From Flexithrix dorotheae DSM 6795 (GTDB lineage: Bacteria > Bacteroidota > Bacteroidia > Cytophagales > Flammeovirgaceae): a stretch of 64,000 bases of DNA. Where the stretch lies: the NCBI RefSeq assembly GCF_000379765.1, contig NZ_KB903476.1:204-64203 (forward strand), read 5' to 3'. The notes under the pieces are model-generated. The model did not search any database. It saw only the letters and a program-made list of their open reading frames with translations, and was not told where the DNA came from. Within the stretch, counting starts at the first letter, position 1, and every line of letters starts with the position of its first letter. This document shows positions 17,356-25,903 of this stretch, in pieces. The position numbers were made by a program, and so were the translations under genes.

Positions 17356-20300
17356 ATGAACAACTTTATTTTTTGGCGTAACTGGCAGGCTTCTTATAAA
17401 TTTTTATACTTTCTATCCTTAATTATCCTCATCTTATCTACCATTGCTTACAGCTATTACTATATGCTGGGAAGTGAGGCAGTAATTGCATGGGTTTGGG
17501 ATGGAGAACTTGATATAGTAAAGACAGTACTAGACCGATTTTCAAAAAACTTTTTCGAATTTACAGTAGAAGCCGATTCTTACCTTTTAATCGAAACCTT
17601 CAAGCCCACTGGCATCCTGATTAACTATGATGCACATTATCTTTACTTAATTGTATTGTGCATTGGGGTAAACCTTATGCTTACCAGTATTTCCGACTTA
17701 AGAACAATTTGGTATGCTATAGGCCTTGCCTTGCTGGCTATTTTGTGGGGAACTATGAGCTTCGAGCTATTAAGGATTTTTAAAAATATTCACGATAAAT
17801 TTTTTCTAATCCTGGTCATTGGCACTTTTAGCATTACCAGTTTTATTTTTCATAGTTTTATCAAAGGGGTAAACTACCTGATAAGATTCTCCATCTATAC
17901 TTTAATAACCATTGGTTTTGCCTATATCATCAGTGAGTTTGCAGAAATTGAACAGCCATTTATGCATCTTTCTACCTATAGTATTGCTGTTCCCATTGTA
18001 ATTTCTATTATCTTTATTTTGCTCAATGCCCATGAATTTATAAGGGTATTTGTTTACATCGCTACCAATCCCGGTTTTAATCAGGGTAACCAGGGATGGA
18101 GAAGATTCTTATTTATTACGCTGGTTTACCTTGCCAACCTGATTTATGTTTACCTCCATCTCACCAAAAACATTGACCTAGATATTTATTTCCTTTCCCC
18201 GTTTGTATTGTTTATTGGCACTACCTTTTTTGGGATTTGGGGATTTCAGCAAAGAGAAAATCAATACAAAGATTATTTTGATTTCCAGCCGACAGGAGCC
18301 TTTTTGTACCTGGGAATGGCAATAGTCACCATGGCCAGTATCACCTTTGCCTTTGCCAACGATAATAATCCTCTAATCGAAGTTTATGAGGACAGCATTA
18401 TGTATTCACATATAGGATTTGGGATAAGCTTTCTCCTCTATGTGTTTGGTAACTTCAAAGAAATTATGATGGCGGGAAAACCTGTCTACAAAATTCTCTA
18501 CATACCGAAAACCATTGATTTCATGTACAATCTTTTTATCGGTATGTTAATTGTGGGAGCTTTGTTGTTCAACAATAATTTCTTTACCTATAAGCAGGCT
18601 TTTGCCGGTTATTTCAATGGACTAGGTGATTTGCATATTGCCCTGAAAGACAATTACCTGGGCAAACAATACTATAACCTGGCCACAGGCTTCGACTCCA
18701 GAAATCACAGGTCCTACTATTCATTGGGGGCACTGGCCATGGAGGAAAACAATGAAGCAGCAGCACAAATTTTCTTTGAAGAATCTATTTCCAAAAATCC
18801 CAGCCCATTTGCCTATGCACAATTGGCTGAAATTCAGCTGAAAGACAAAGACTTTTTAAGGGCAATTGTAACACTCCAGAAAGGTATTGAGAAATGTCCT
18901 GATAGCGGAGAACTTTATAATAACCTTGCCTTGCTGGTGAATGATAAAAACATGCTTCCTGACAGTGTTTTGGTTTATTTTGATCAAAGCCGAAACCTGG
19001 CCAAATATCCACAGATACCAGAGAGCAATTCTTTTTCACTATGGACCAAATACGATATCTATAGCAGCCTGGATTCTATTTACCAGGATTGGACACCACA
19101 ACCCTACATAGGAACTAAAAGCAATGAATTGGTTTTTCTGAATGCATTTGAACAAAAAACTTCCCAGACTTTAGATTTATCCTATTTAAAAGATTCGGTC
19201 TTGGGAACTCCCGAGCTATGTTATATTTATAATTATGCACTCAACCAGAGAAAAGAAGGAGATACCACAGTCATTCGAAAATTAAAGGAATTTGCAAAAG
19301 TTCAGGAAAATTTTCAGTTTCTTGAATTCCTGAATTTCGCCCTGGCCAACATTTATTATTATCAGGGAAAATTTGGAAATGCATTGGAGTTGATGACCAA
19401 TATATATAAGTCGAGCAGCAGAACCAACGCCCATTATGCCAATATGCTGGGCATGTGGTTACTCGAAATGGAAGATTACCAATCTGCAGCCGATTACTTC
19501 CGAATTGCAGTAAGAAGAGGAAAAGAAGGAGCAAAATTGAATTATGCCATTGCGTTATCAGAACTTCCCGATAAAGCAAAAGCAATTGCTACCTGGCAGG
19601 AATTAAGAGAGGAAAAGCCGGGGGAATATGGCCTTGTAGCTACCGATATGCTCAATTATCTGGTTCCCGACAGCATTAACTCTCTCAAGCTGATGGAAGC
19701 AAGTACTTCAGATCTGGTAAAATACAGATATTTGCATTACAATCAGTCCAATATCAGCAATGAGGAATTTGATAAAATCTATAGTCAGATTGAAAATAAT
19801 GATATCAGAGTAATAATCGGTGCTGAAAGAATTCATACCTATTTAGATGCAGGAGACGAAGCCAACGCAGGAGTTTACATGAAAAAAATCACCTCAGAGG
19901 ATTTGAATGATCAGATTATGTCCCACTTCCAATTAAGCTTTCTCCGATATGTACATTTTCAGGGGAAAACAGATCAGGAGTTTTTAGAAAAAGTGGAAAA
20001 TACCAGTTTTGGGAAACCTCAGGCCGGACTAAAATCATTCTATAAAGCATCTTATTTTGCCAAACAGGGAGAGACGGAAAAAGCAGGAAGTTTTTTCCAG
20101 AATGCCATAGAAGAGCATCCATTCAAAACGGAGTTTTATTTGAAAGCTGCAAATTTCTTTAAGGAAAATGATCAACCTGAGAAGGCTTATGAGCTATTGC
20201 TAAAAGGAGTAGAAAATAATGACCTCAATGCGGGGATTTTAAAGGCTTATATCCTTACCAGTATTGAAATGCGTTATGATGAATTCGCCAAAATAGCCCT

Positions 20301-20412
20301 GGAAGAACAATTCAAATTATTGGTATCAGAAGAAGAGTATCAGGAGTTTTTACCAGTTTATAACAAGAAACTTAAAGAAATTGCCTCCCAACCTGAAGAT
20401 TGGGATTTATAA
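17356..20412 (+). CDS. Large membrane protein with C-terminal TPR repeats
   Basis: A 1018-residue protein. Residues about 15-410 hold some 11 membrane helices (for example FLYFLSLIILILSTIAYSYY near 15, IWYAIGLALLAILWGTMSF near 116, NLFIGMLIVGALLF near 393). The remaining 600 residues are helical repeats of TPR type, clearest at SYYSLGALAMEENNEAAAQI, PFAYAQLAEIQLKDKDF and FYLKAANFFKENDQPEKAYE. The family is not recognised further. A membrane base with a large periplasmic or cytoplasmic TPR scaffold suggests an organiser of an envelope complex, which is inference. The next gene follows after 50 bases. Confidence 0.75.
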   Translation: MNNFIFWRNWQASYKFLYFLSLIILILSTIAYSYYYMLGSEAVIAWVWDGELDIVKTVLDRFSKNFFEFTVEADSYLLIETFKPTGILINYDAHYLYLIVLCIGVNLMLTSISDLRTIWYAIGLALLAILWGTMSFELLRIFKNIHDKFFLILVIGTFSITSFIFHSFIKGVNYLIRFSIYTLITIGFAYIISEFAEIEQPFMHLSTYSIAVPIVISIIFILLNAHEFIRVFVYIATNPGFNQGNQGWRRFLFITLVYLANLIYVYLHLTKNIDLDIYFLSPFVLFIGTTFFGIWGFQQRENQYKDYFDFQPTGAFLYLGMAIVTMASITFAFANDNNPLIEVYEDSIMYSHIGFGISFLLYVFGNFKEIMMAGKPVYKILYIPKTIDFMYNLFIGMLIVGALLFNNNFFTYKQAFAGYFNGLGDLHIALKDNYLGKQYYNLATGFDSRNHRSYYSLGALAMEENNEAAAQIFFEESISKNPSPFAYAQLAEIQLKDKDFLRAIVTLQKGIEKCPDSGELYNNLALLVNDKNMLPDSVLVYFDQSRNLAKYPQIPESNSFSLWTKYDIYSSLDSIYQDWTPQPYIGTKSNELVFLNAFEQKTSQTLDLSYLKDSVLGTPELCYIYNYALNQRKEGDTTVIRKLKEFAKVQENFQFLEFLNFALANIYYYQGKFGNALELMTNIYKSSSRTNAHYANMLGMWLLEMEDYQSAADYFRIAVRRGKEGAKLNYAIALSELPDKAKAIATWQELREEKPGEYGLVATDMLNYLVPDSINSLKLMEASTSDLVKYRYLHYNQSNISNEEFDKIYSQIENNDIRVIIGAERIHTYLDAGDEANAGVYMKKITSEDLNDQIMSHFQLSFLRYVHFQGKTDQEFLEKVENTSFGKPQAGLKSFYKASYFAKQGETEKAGSFFQNAIEEHPFKTEFYLKAANFFKENDQPEKAYELLLKGVENNDLNAGILKAYILTSIEMRYDEFAKIALEEQFKLLVSEEEYQEFLPVYNKKLKEIASQPEDWDL

Positions 20413-20462
20413 TTCCTGATAAATTTTATAGTTTAGGCTGGTTTTCAAGATTAGAAGATAAA

Positions 20463-21044
20463 ATGAAGAAGGTAAACATAATAGAGAAAAAAAGGGTATT
20501 TGATGAGTTTTTCAAGATAGATGCCGCCCGACTACAATACGAAAAACACAATGGGGAAATGACGCCCGAAATCCGTTTACTAAATTTTGAAAGAGGGGAT
20601 TCTGTAGCCGCTATTATCTGGCATAAGGATAAAAAGAAAGTCGTTTTAACAGAGCAATTCCGCTATCCAACCTATGAGAAAGGGCCCGGCTGGATCACTG
20701 AAATAATTGCTGGTGGGTTAAAAAAGGAAGAAAACCCTGAAGCAGCCTTAATTAGGGAAATTGAAGAAGAGATAGGTTATCACGTTGCCGAAGTGGAACA
20801 TATTTCTACATTTTATGTTTCTCCGGGAGGCACTTCAGAACGAATCATTTTATATTTTACAGAAGTCACAAGCGATGATAAAAAATCCCAGGGAGGAGGT
20901 GTAGATGATGAAAATGAGGACATTAAGGAAGTACATTTTTCTATGGAGGAACTCTGGCAATATTTCAAGGAGGGCAAACTGGTAGATGCAAAATCTATAA
21001 TCGGATTAATGTGGCTAAAAGATAAACTGGGATTTAAGGAATGA
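20463..21044 (+). CDS. NUDIX hydrolase, ADP-ribose/GDP-mannose pyrophosphatase type
   Basis: A 193-residue protein starting at ATG 20463; a longer frame from 20400 would overlap the TPR gene and adds residues unlike the family. The full Nudix box is present: G, five residues, E, seven residues, then REIEEEIGY (GGLKKEENPEAALIREIEEE). The preceding EQFRYPTY and the following VSPGGTSERIILYF match the ADP-ribose pyrophosphatase/NudK branch, which splits nucleoside diphosphate sugars. Its 3' end overlaps the convergent radical SAM gene by 11 bases. Confidence 0.85.
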   Translation: MKKVNIIEKKRVFDEFFKIDAARLQYEKHNGEMTPEIRLLNFERGDSVAAIIWHKDKKKVVLTEQFRYPTYEKGPGWITEIIAGGLKKEENPEAALIREIEEEIGYHVAEVEHISTFYVSPGGTSERIILYFTEVTSDDKKSQGGGVDDENEDIKEVHFSMEELWQYFKEGKLVDAKSIIGLMWLKDKLGFKE

Positions 21045-21957
21045 TCCTTAATGGCAGATCATATTCCAGAGAAAGTTCCTGCATTTTTTTGTAAAAAGCA
21101 TCCCGATAATAAGGCGGCATTTCATGGCTATTCCCAAAAAACTGATGATATTTTTCCAATAAATCAGGGTAATGCTTTTTCACTGCTTCAAATACAAGGG
21201 TTTTGCTATCTGCTTTTCCCAAACCAAACAGGGTAATGGTTGCTGGTAAAATGTAATTGGCTCCAACGGCTTTAAAAGCTTCAAACATTTCTACCAAATG
21301 TTCCCCCCTGTCCGATATAAATGGCAGTAAAGGCATCAGGCTTACACCCGTAGTGAAATTGTTTTTTGTGCAAAATTTTAAAGCCTCTAATCTTTCGGAG
21401 GGAGCAGGGGCACCCGGCTCGAAAATTTTACCAATTTTTGCATCAGTAGTAGAAAAGGAGAAAGTAATAATCGTTTTATGTTTAAGCTTTCCCTTCAGGT
21501 TTTCTGGTAAAATAGCATGCTCTCCAATTTCATGAAGCAAATCTAAATCTCTTAATACAAGGCTGGATTTGGTAATGATGTGAACGGGAAATTTGTATTT
21601 TAGAATAACCTGAAGCAATTGTCTGGTGAGTTGGTATTCTTCCTCAAAATGAAGGTAAGCATCAGTAGAGGAACCCATTACGATATATCCGAACGCCTCC
21701 TTTTTTGCCCGGTTTTTCAGTTGCTTCTCCAAAAGTTCCACTGCATTCCTTTTCACAGACACTTTTTTCTCCATATGAATACCATACTTACTTCCTCTTA
21801 TATAACAATAGAGGCAATTAAACGAGCACCCACTGTATGGATTGATCGTATAATTATCCAAAAACCAACTGTCCTGATGCTTGGTTTTATTCAGAATGGA
21901 TTTACTTTCAATTTCCTGCAAAACACTAGTGTAACCTGACCGAAATTCGTAAGACAA
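21034..21957 (-). CDS. Radical SAM protein, spore photoproduct lyase-like family
   Basis: A 307-residue protein with the radical SAM CxxxCxxC cluster motif in NPYSGCSFNCLYCYIRGSKY (residues about 37-56). The context around it and later motifs (VMGSSTDAYLHFEEEYQLTR, IITKSSLVLRDLDLL, SLMPLLPFISD) match the SplB-like/Rv2578c group. These proteins bind a 4Fe-4S cluster and make a 5'-deoxyadenosyl radical; their substrates in non-spore-formers are not settled. It overlaps the NUDIX gene at its 3' end. Confidence 0.85.
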   Translation of the reverse strand: MSYEFRSGYTSVLQEIESKSILNKTKHQDSWFLDNYTINPYSGCSFNCLYCYIRGSKYGIHMEKKVSVKRNAVELLEKQLKNRAKKEAFGYIVMGSSTDAYLHFEEEYQLTRQLLQVILKYKFPVHIITKSSLVLRDLDLLHEIGEHAILPENLKGKLKHKTIITFSFSTTDAKIGKIFEPGAPAPSERLEALKFCTKNNFTTGVSLMPLLPFISDRGEHLVEMFEAFKAVGANYILPATITLFGLGKADSKTLVFEAVKKHYPDLLEKYHQFFGNSHEMPPYYRDAFYKKMQELSLEYDLPLRIIP

Positions 21958-22021
21958 TTAAGTGAGTTAGTACACTGATTATCAAGCCAAAACTATTATT
22001 ATTCATGACATTTCTTTGGTA

Positions 22022-22726
22022 CTAAGTATTTCCCAGCCCTATTTTAAGTTTTGTTTTAAACCACTGCCTTATCTGGCTATTATTCTGGATTTCCTCCAGA
22101 CGGTTCATAATGAAATCGGGATGAAACTTTGCCACCGTTTTAGCCGCCCAGCCAATTCCCTTTTTGGTATGGAAATCTGTAGTTTTGGACAAGGAAACCA
22201 GCAGACGGAAACACCTTTCAGTATGTTCAATGGAAAGGCCTTTTTTCACCGCATAGTGAATACCCACTCCAACAGACCGCACCACCCACTTATTTTCATG
22301 TTTGGCGAAATTATTCAAAACCGGCCAGGCCTTATTAGGATTAGTAAGTAAACCAAAACCAAGAACCCGTTCTCCAATAATATCACACACATACCATTTG
22401 TCTCCTTTAATGATATATTTTTTGGCTAAAAGAAAGGCTTCTTCAAAATCGGCCTCCAGCCGCAACTGGCAAATAATACCCACCAAAACATTCCCTCCTT
22501 CCCTATCCAGCTGCATAATATCATCCATTAATTCAATCTGATTTTCGTAAGGGACAACTTTGGCGATTTCTATTCCTATATATTCGAGTAATGGGAATTT
22601 TATTTTTTTGGTAAGAAAAACTTCATCCAGTTTTTCAATGAATGCATTGTGGTTTATTGTTGAATATTTTTCCAACACCTTGGGTAATAATTCCCCAATT
22701 TCCGACTTCCTTGTGATTTGTTCCAT
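22022..22726 (-). CDS. AlkD-like HEAT-repeat DNA alkylation repair family protein
   Basis: A 234-residue all-helical protein with HEAT-like repeats and the family-typical segments KYIIKGDKWYVCDIIGERVL and NKWVVRSVGVGIHYAVKKG. AlkD-type glycosylases remove alkylated bases by wrapping HEAT repeats around DNA. The overall pattern fits the DNA alkylation repair family, but this branch is divergent and catalytic activity cannot be read from sequence alone. It stands alone between the radical SAM gene and a GNAT gene, all on the minus strand. Confidence 0.7.
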   Translation of the reverse strand: MEQITRKSEIGELLPKVLEKYSTINHNAFIEKLDEVFLTKKIKFPLLEYIGIEIAKVVPYENQIELMDDIMQLDREGGNVLVGIICQLRLEADFEEAFLLAKKYIIKGDKWYVCDIIGERVLGFGLLTNPNKAWPVLNNFAKHENKWVVRSVGVGIHYAVKKGLSIEHTERCFRLLVSLSKTTDFHTKKGIGWAAKTVAKFHPDFIMNRLEEIQNNSQIRQWFKTKLKIGLGNT

Positions 22727-22864
22727 GGTAGTTAGTATTTAGGCTACTCTTCTGCGAATAGCTGATTTAAAGATCCTTCACTAAAAAATATTGGTTCTTT
22801 ATTTAACAGAAAACCAAAGCTTTCAGTTGCATTGTTTAACTACCTTTAGGTTAAAGGACTTATA

Positions 22865-23368
22865 TTATTTTATTTCCATCCTGAAAAAAAGAGTGGATTT
22901 TCCCTTTATATTTTCTTCCTTTAATAATTTCATTCCTAAACCTTTGGCTACCTTTTGGGAAGCCAGGTTTGGCTGATCACAGGCTGCATCGATATAGGAG
23001 AAGCCTAATGTATGAAATGCATAGTCAATTACCGCTTCTGAGGCTTCTATTGCATAACCAATTCCGGTAAACTCAGGTAAAAGCCCATAAAGCAATTGAG
23101 GTTGGGATTCATCAAAAAAATACCATAGGCCTACAAATCCCACTACCCTGTTGTGATTTTTTTCAGTGATTTTCCACAAGCCAAATTTCTTTTCTTCAAA
23201 AAGAGAGTTATTTTCAGCAAGTATCTCCAGGCATTTTTCCCTGGAAATAACCTCATCATCCCAGAGAAATTTTCTAATAAATGGGTTGGTAAATAATTGA
23301 TGAATAAGCTCAAGTTCAGTTGTTTCAAATGGTTGTATTCTTAACCTTTTGGTATTGAAAACATTCAT
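22865..23368 (-). CDS. GNAT acetyltransferase, RimJ/RimL type
   Basis: A 167-residue GNAT protein. It opens with the family-typical NTKRLRIQPFETTELELIHQ and carries NRVVGFVGLWYF, LLPEFTGIGYAIEASEAVIDYA and DAACDQPNLASQKVAKGLGM, the acetyl-CoA-binding core of the RimJ/RimL subgroup. This group acetylates N-termini or small molecules; the substrate here is unknown. Length is normal. The next plus-strand unit starts about 200 bases away. Confidence 0.85.
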   Translation of the reverse strand: MNVFNTKRLRIQPFETTELELIHQLFTNPFIRKFLWDDEVISREKCLEILAENNSLFEEKKFGLWKITEKNHNRVVGFVGLWYFFDESQPQLLYGLLPEFTGIGYAIEASEAVIDYAFHTLGFSYIDAACDQPNLASQKVAKGLGMKLLKEENIKGKSTLFFRMEIK

Positions 23369-23574
23369 AATCTATAGTGTTAGTTGGTAAACATCCCTTT
23401 AAATAATCAAGAATTGAACCTCTCAATTCTGATGGGTTTTATTTTTTATAAAAACAGCTTCTAATTACACCCAATTCCACCCCTGGCAAGTAATTAATTT
23501 TCCATTATGGTTAACCTTTAATATAGCCAAATTTGACTTTTATAGAAAAATCCATCCTCAAACAAAAATTTTAC

Positions 23575-23604
23575 TTGACTTTTTTAAATACATCCTTACT
23601 TTTG
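23575..23604 (+). promoter_or_regulatory. Strong Bacteroidota-type promoter
   Basis: TTG (23575-23577, within CTTGACT), a 19-base spacer and TACTTTTG (23597-23604) match the TTG/TAnnTTTG consensus very well. Transcription should begin near 23611. A 20-base perfect palindrome lies just after that start. Confidence 0.75.
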
Positions 23605-23618
23605 CAAATAATTGAGTA

Positions 23619-23638
23619 GAATTAAACATGTTTAATTC
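23619..23638. promoter_or_regulatory. 20-base perfect palindrome at the transcription start
   Basis: GAATTAAACATGTTTAATTC reads the same on both strands and covers about +8 to +27 of the transcript from the promoter at 23575-23604. It may be an operator for a dimeric repressor or a hairpin at the RNA 5' end. Confidence 0.55.
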
Positions 23639-23719
23639 ATACCATGATGATTTGATAATGAGATGAAAGCGCTCACTATCAAGCAATATTGGTAATTATT
23701 TGAACAAACCACAGTCAAG

Positions 23720-23842
23720 ATGAAAATCTTTTTTAATAAAAATTATTCGCCCATCACTGCTTCCACCAAACTACATAGGGTGGCAATTTGGGGAATAGTG
23801 CGACTGTGGAATTCAATCGAGTCTGATTTTATGGATATTTAG
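23720..23842 (+). CDS. Possible 40-residue small protein within the structured transcript
   Basis: An ATG-started frame of 40 codons (beginning MKIFFNKNYSPITASTKLH) ends with TAG at 23840. It lies fully inside the promoter-to-terminator unit and could be a small protein or leader peptide. I do not recognise it. The RNA helices drawn over the same bases explain the conservation-like structure at least as well, and the start codon lies inside a tetraloop hairpin, so I give it low weight. Confidence 0.2.
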   Translation: MKIFFNKNYSPITASTKLHRVAIWGIVRLWNSIESDFMDI

Positions 23843-23864
23843 TATCATAAATAGATATTTTTCG

Positions 23865-23899
23865 AACCGCAGTCATTGAATTGATTGCGGTTTTTTTTT
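23865..23899 (+). terminator. Intrinsic terminator of the structured transcript
   Basis: Stem AACCGCAGTCA/TGATTGCGGTT (11 pairs, one G-T), 6-base loop and a run of nine T. It separates the upstream transcript from the ABC exporter operon, whose start codon is 105 bases on, unless it acts as an attenuator. Confidence 0.8.
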
Positions 23900-24003
23900 G
23901 CCCTTTCATTTCCCTACTGCCCCGATAATTCAAAAATAATTTGCAATAAACAATAGGATTTTTCCAATCCTGAAAACGAGTAATTACCCAAACAATACCT
24001 AAA

Positions 24004-25842
24004 ATGAAAAAGAGTCTACAAAGCCTATTGGCATTATTAGGAAAATGGAAATGGCAGTATTTTTCTGCCGGGATGCTGGCCATCATTGCCATTGCAATGA
24101 GTACATTGGAGCCAAAAGTATTACAGGTAGCGGTAGATAATATCCTGGTATATTATCAGTCGGAAGGGGAAACAGGACATTTTTCCACTGATATATTTTC
24201 CAAAGCTTTTTCTGCCCTGCTGCCAACTTTAGAAGCAGGAAATTTCAAACTCATCCTGTTGGCTTTGGGTGGAATTTATATGGCCATTGCCATTTCCAGA
24301 GGTAGTCTGCTTTTGTTTTCAAGCAGCCTGAATGCAGCCTGTACCGAAAGCGCTATCAAACATTTAAGAGACAGGTTATTCAAACATATCCAGGAATTGC
24401 CTTTGAGTTATTTTGGAAATACCTCAAAAGGAGAACTGATACAAAGAAGTACAGGAGATATTGATACGGTAAGAAATTTTGCCCAAAATCAGATTGTGGA
24501 AATCATCCGGCTGGGATCTTTATTCATTTTTTCTTTTCTCATGATGATGTACATCAACACAACCTTTGCCCTGATCTCCATTATGCTTGTACCAATTATA
24601 GGTATTGGGGGATGGTTTTTCTTTAACAAAGAGCGAAAGGTGTGGGAAAAGCATGAAGATGAGGCCGATAAGCTGAATAAAATTGTTCAGGAAAATTTGA
24701 ATGGAATACGTCTGGTTTCAGCATTTGCCAATGAGGAACACGAGATTGACAAGTTTGAAAAGCAAAATAGAGAAAAGTTGAATATAGGCTTACAGCACAT
24801 GTTGTTACATACCTATTATTGGCCACTTTCCGATTTTCTAGTATTGGCTCAAATCGTGATTTCAATACTAGTTGGAGGCTATTTTGTAATTGAAAATGTG
24901 ATTACCGTAGGGGAACTTTTAAGCTCTTATACCTATCTGGTAATGGTTTCCTGGCCTATGCGGCAAATTGGTAGAATTTTATCCCAGATGGGGATGGCCA
25001 TTGTGGCCATGGATAGAATCACCCAGATTTTGGATGCAAAACCAGAATTGTATGAAGAAGATGGCATTAACCATGGTTTGATAAAAGGAGAAATTTCTTT
25101 TAATAATATCCATTTCAAATATGATTCTAAGGCTAAGGAGAATGTCTTAGATGGTATTTCATTTAAAATTAGGAAAGGAGAAAAAGTGGCACTGGTAGGA
25201 CCAACAAGCTCGGGTAAATCAACTATTATCAATTTGCTCACCCGGCTTTACGATCCTCAGCAGGGCGAAATTCTATTGGATGGGAAAAATATTCAGGAGT
25301 TTTCCAAACCTTATTTGCGAAAAAACATTGGTGTAGTGCTTCAAAAGCCATTTTTATTTTCCACCACTGTGGCCGAAAACATTTCTTATGCCAGGCCGGA
25401 AGTGGGCAGGGAAGCCATTGAGGAGGCTGCTCGTATTTCCCAGATTGATAGCATTCACGACATTCTGCCAAATGGCTATGATACCGTGATTGGGGAAAAA
25501 GGAGTGACCCTTTCAGGAGGGCAAAAGCAAAGGCTGTCTTTGGCGAGAACGGTTGTTTCAGCACCAGATATTCTGGTATTGGATGATATCACTTCTGCGG
25601 TAGATACAGCTACAGAATTTGCCATTTTTAAAGAATTGGAAAAGGAAATGGAAAACAAAACCACCATCATTATTTCCCATAGAATTACCTCAATCCAGTA
25701 TGCAGACAGAATTTTGGTGCTGGATAAAGGGAAAATTGTACAGGAAGGAACTCATGCAGAATTAGCTGGAAAGGAAGGCTATTACAAGGAGATTCTAAAT
25801 GTACAAAGTGCCCTTGAAGAGGAGATTGGAGGGATTCTTTAA
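24004..25842 (+). CDS. ABC exporter half-transporter, subunit with altered Walker B
   Basis: A 612-residue half-transporter: six membrane helices (residues about 15-310), then a nucleotide-binding domain with Walker A GPTSSGKST near 399, signature LSGGQ near 502 and Walker B ILVLDDITS near 522. The catalytic glutamate after Walker B is an aspartate. The partner encoded just downstream has the glutamate but an altered signature. This split is the mark of heterodimeric exporters such as TM287/288 and BmrCD, with one full and one degenerate ATP site. Substrates are likely drugs or lipids. The structured transcript and its terminator precede the gene. Confidence 0.9.
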   Translation: MKKSLQSLLALLGKWKWQYFSAGMLAIIAIAMSTLEPKVLQVAVDNILVYYQSEGETGHFSTDIFSKAFSALLPTLEAGNFKLILLALGGIYMAIAISRGSLLLFSSSLNAACTESAIKHLRDRLFKHIQELPLSYFGNTSKGELIQRSTGDIDTVRNFAQNQIVEIIRLGSLFIFSFLMMMYINTTFALISIMLVPIIGIGGWFFFNKERKVWEKHEDEADKLNKIVQENLNGIRLVSAFANEEHEIDKFEKQNREKLNIGLQHMLLHTYYWPLSDFLVLAQIVISILVGGYFVIENVITVGELLSSYTYLVMVSWPMRQIGRILSQMGMAIVAMDRITQILDAKPELYEEDGINHGLIKGEISFNNIHFKYDSKAKENVLDGISFKIRKGEKVALVGPTSSGKSTIINLLTRLYDPQQGEILLDGKNIQEFSKPYLRKNIGVVLQKPFLFSTTVAENISYARPEVGREAIEEAARISQIDSIHDILPNGYDTVIGEKGVTLSGGQKQRLSLARTVVSAPDILVLDDITSAVDTATEFAIFKELEKEMENKTTIIISHRITSIQYADRILVLDKGKIVQEGTHAELAGKEGYYKEILNVQSALEEEIGGIL

Positions 25843-25903
25843 GCAGGAAAATTATTTAAACCTAAAACGGGCTTTTGCCCTCAAATAATAAAGCATTAAA
25901 AAA

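Larger units (their letters stand above)
23611..23899 (+). ncRNA. Candidate structured small RNA or leader, promoter to terminator
   Basis: About 290 bases run from a good promoter to a strong intrinsic terminator. The transcript holds several helices that nest without conflict. TTGATA(23652)/TATCAA(23682) has an inner GAG/CTC. CCACAGTC (23709-23716) pairs with GACTGTGG (23802-23809). Inside that pair lie AAGAT-GAAA-ATCTT (23717-23730, a GNRA tetraloop hairpin), CACT (23755-23758) with AGTG (23797-23800), and CCACC (23763-23767) with GGTGG (23779-23783). This looks like a multibranched RNA rather than a coding unit. It could be a free small RNA or a regulatory leader of the ABC exporter 100 bases further on. 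The family is not recognised. A 40-codon frame overlaps it. Confidence 0.55.

Noticed and set aside
17094-17363. 89-codon minus-strand frame
   Set aside because: No motif, no start signal, and it overlaps the start of a well-supported plus-strand gene.
23768-23835. Resemblance to a cobalamin riboswitch (GGTG..AA, GCGACTGT)
   Set aside because: The B12 box (AGYCAGGA-type) and the usual GGGAA stretch are missing, the helices do not match, and the downstream gene is an exporter, not a B12 gene. An Rfam RF00174 search would settle it.
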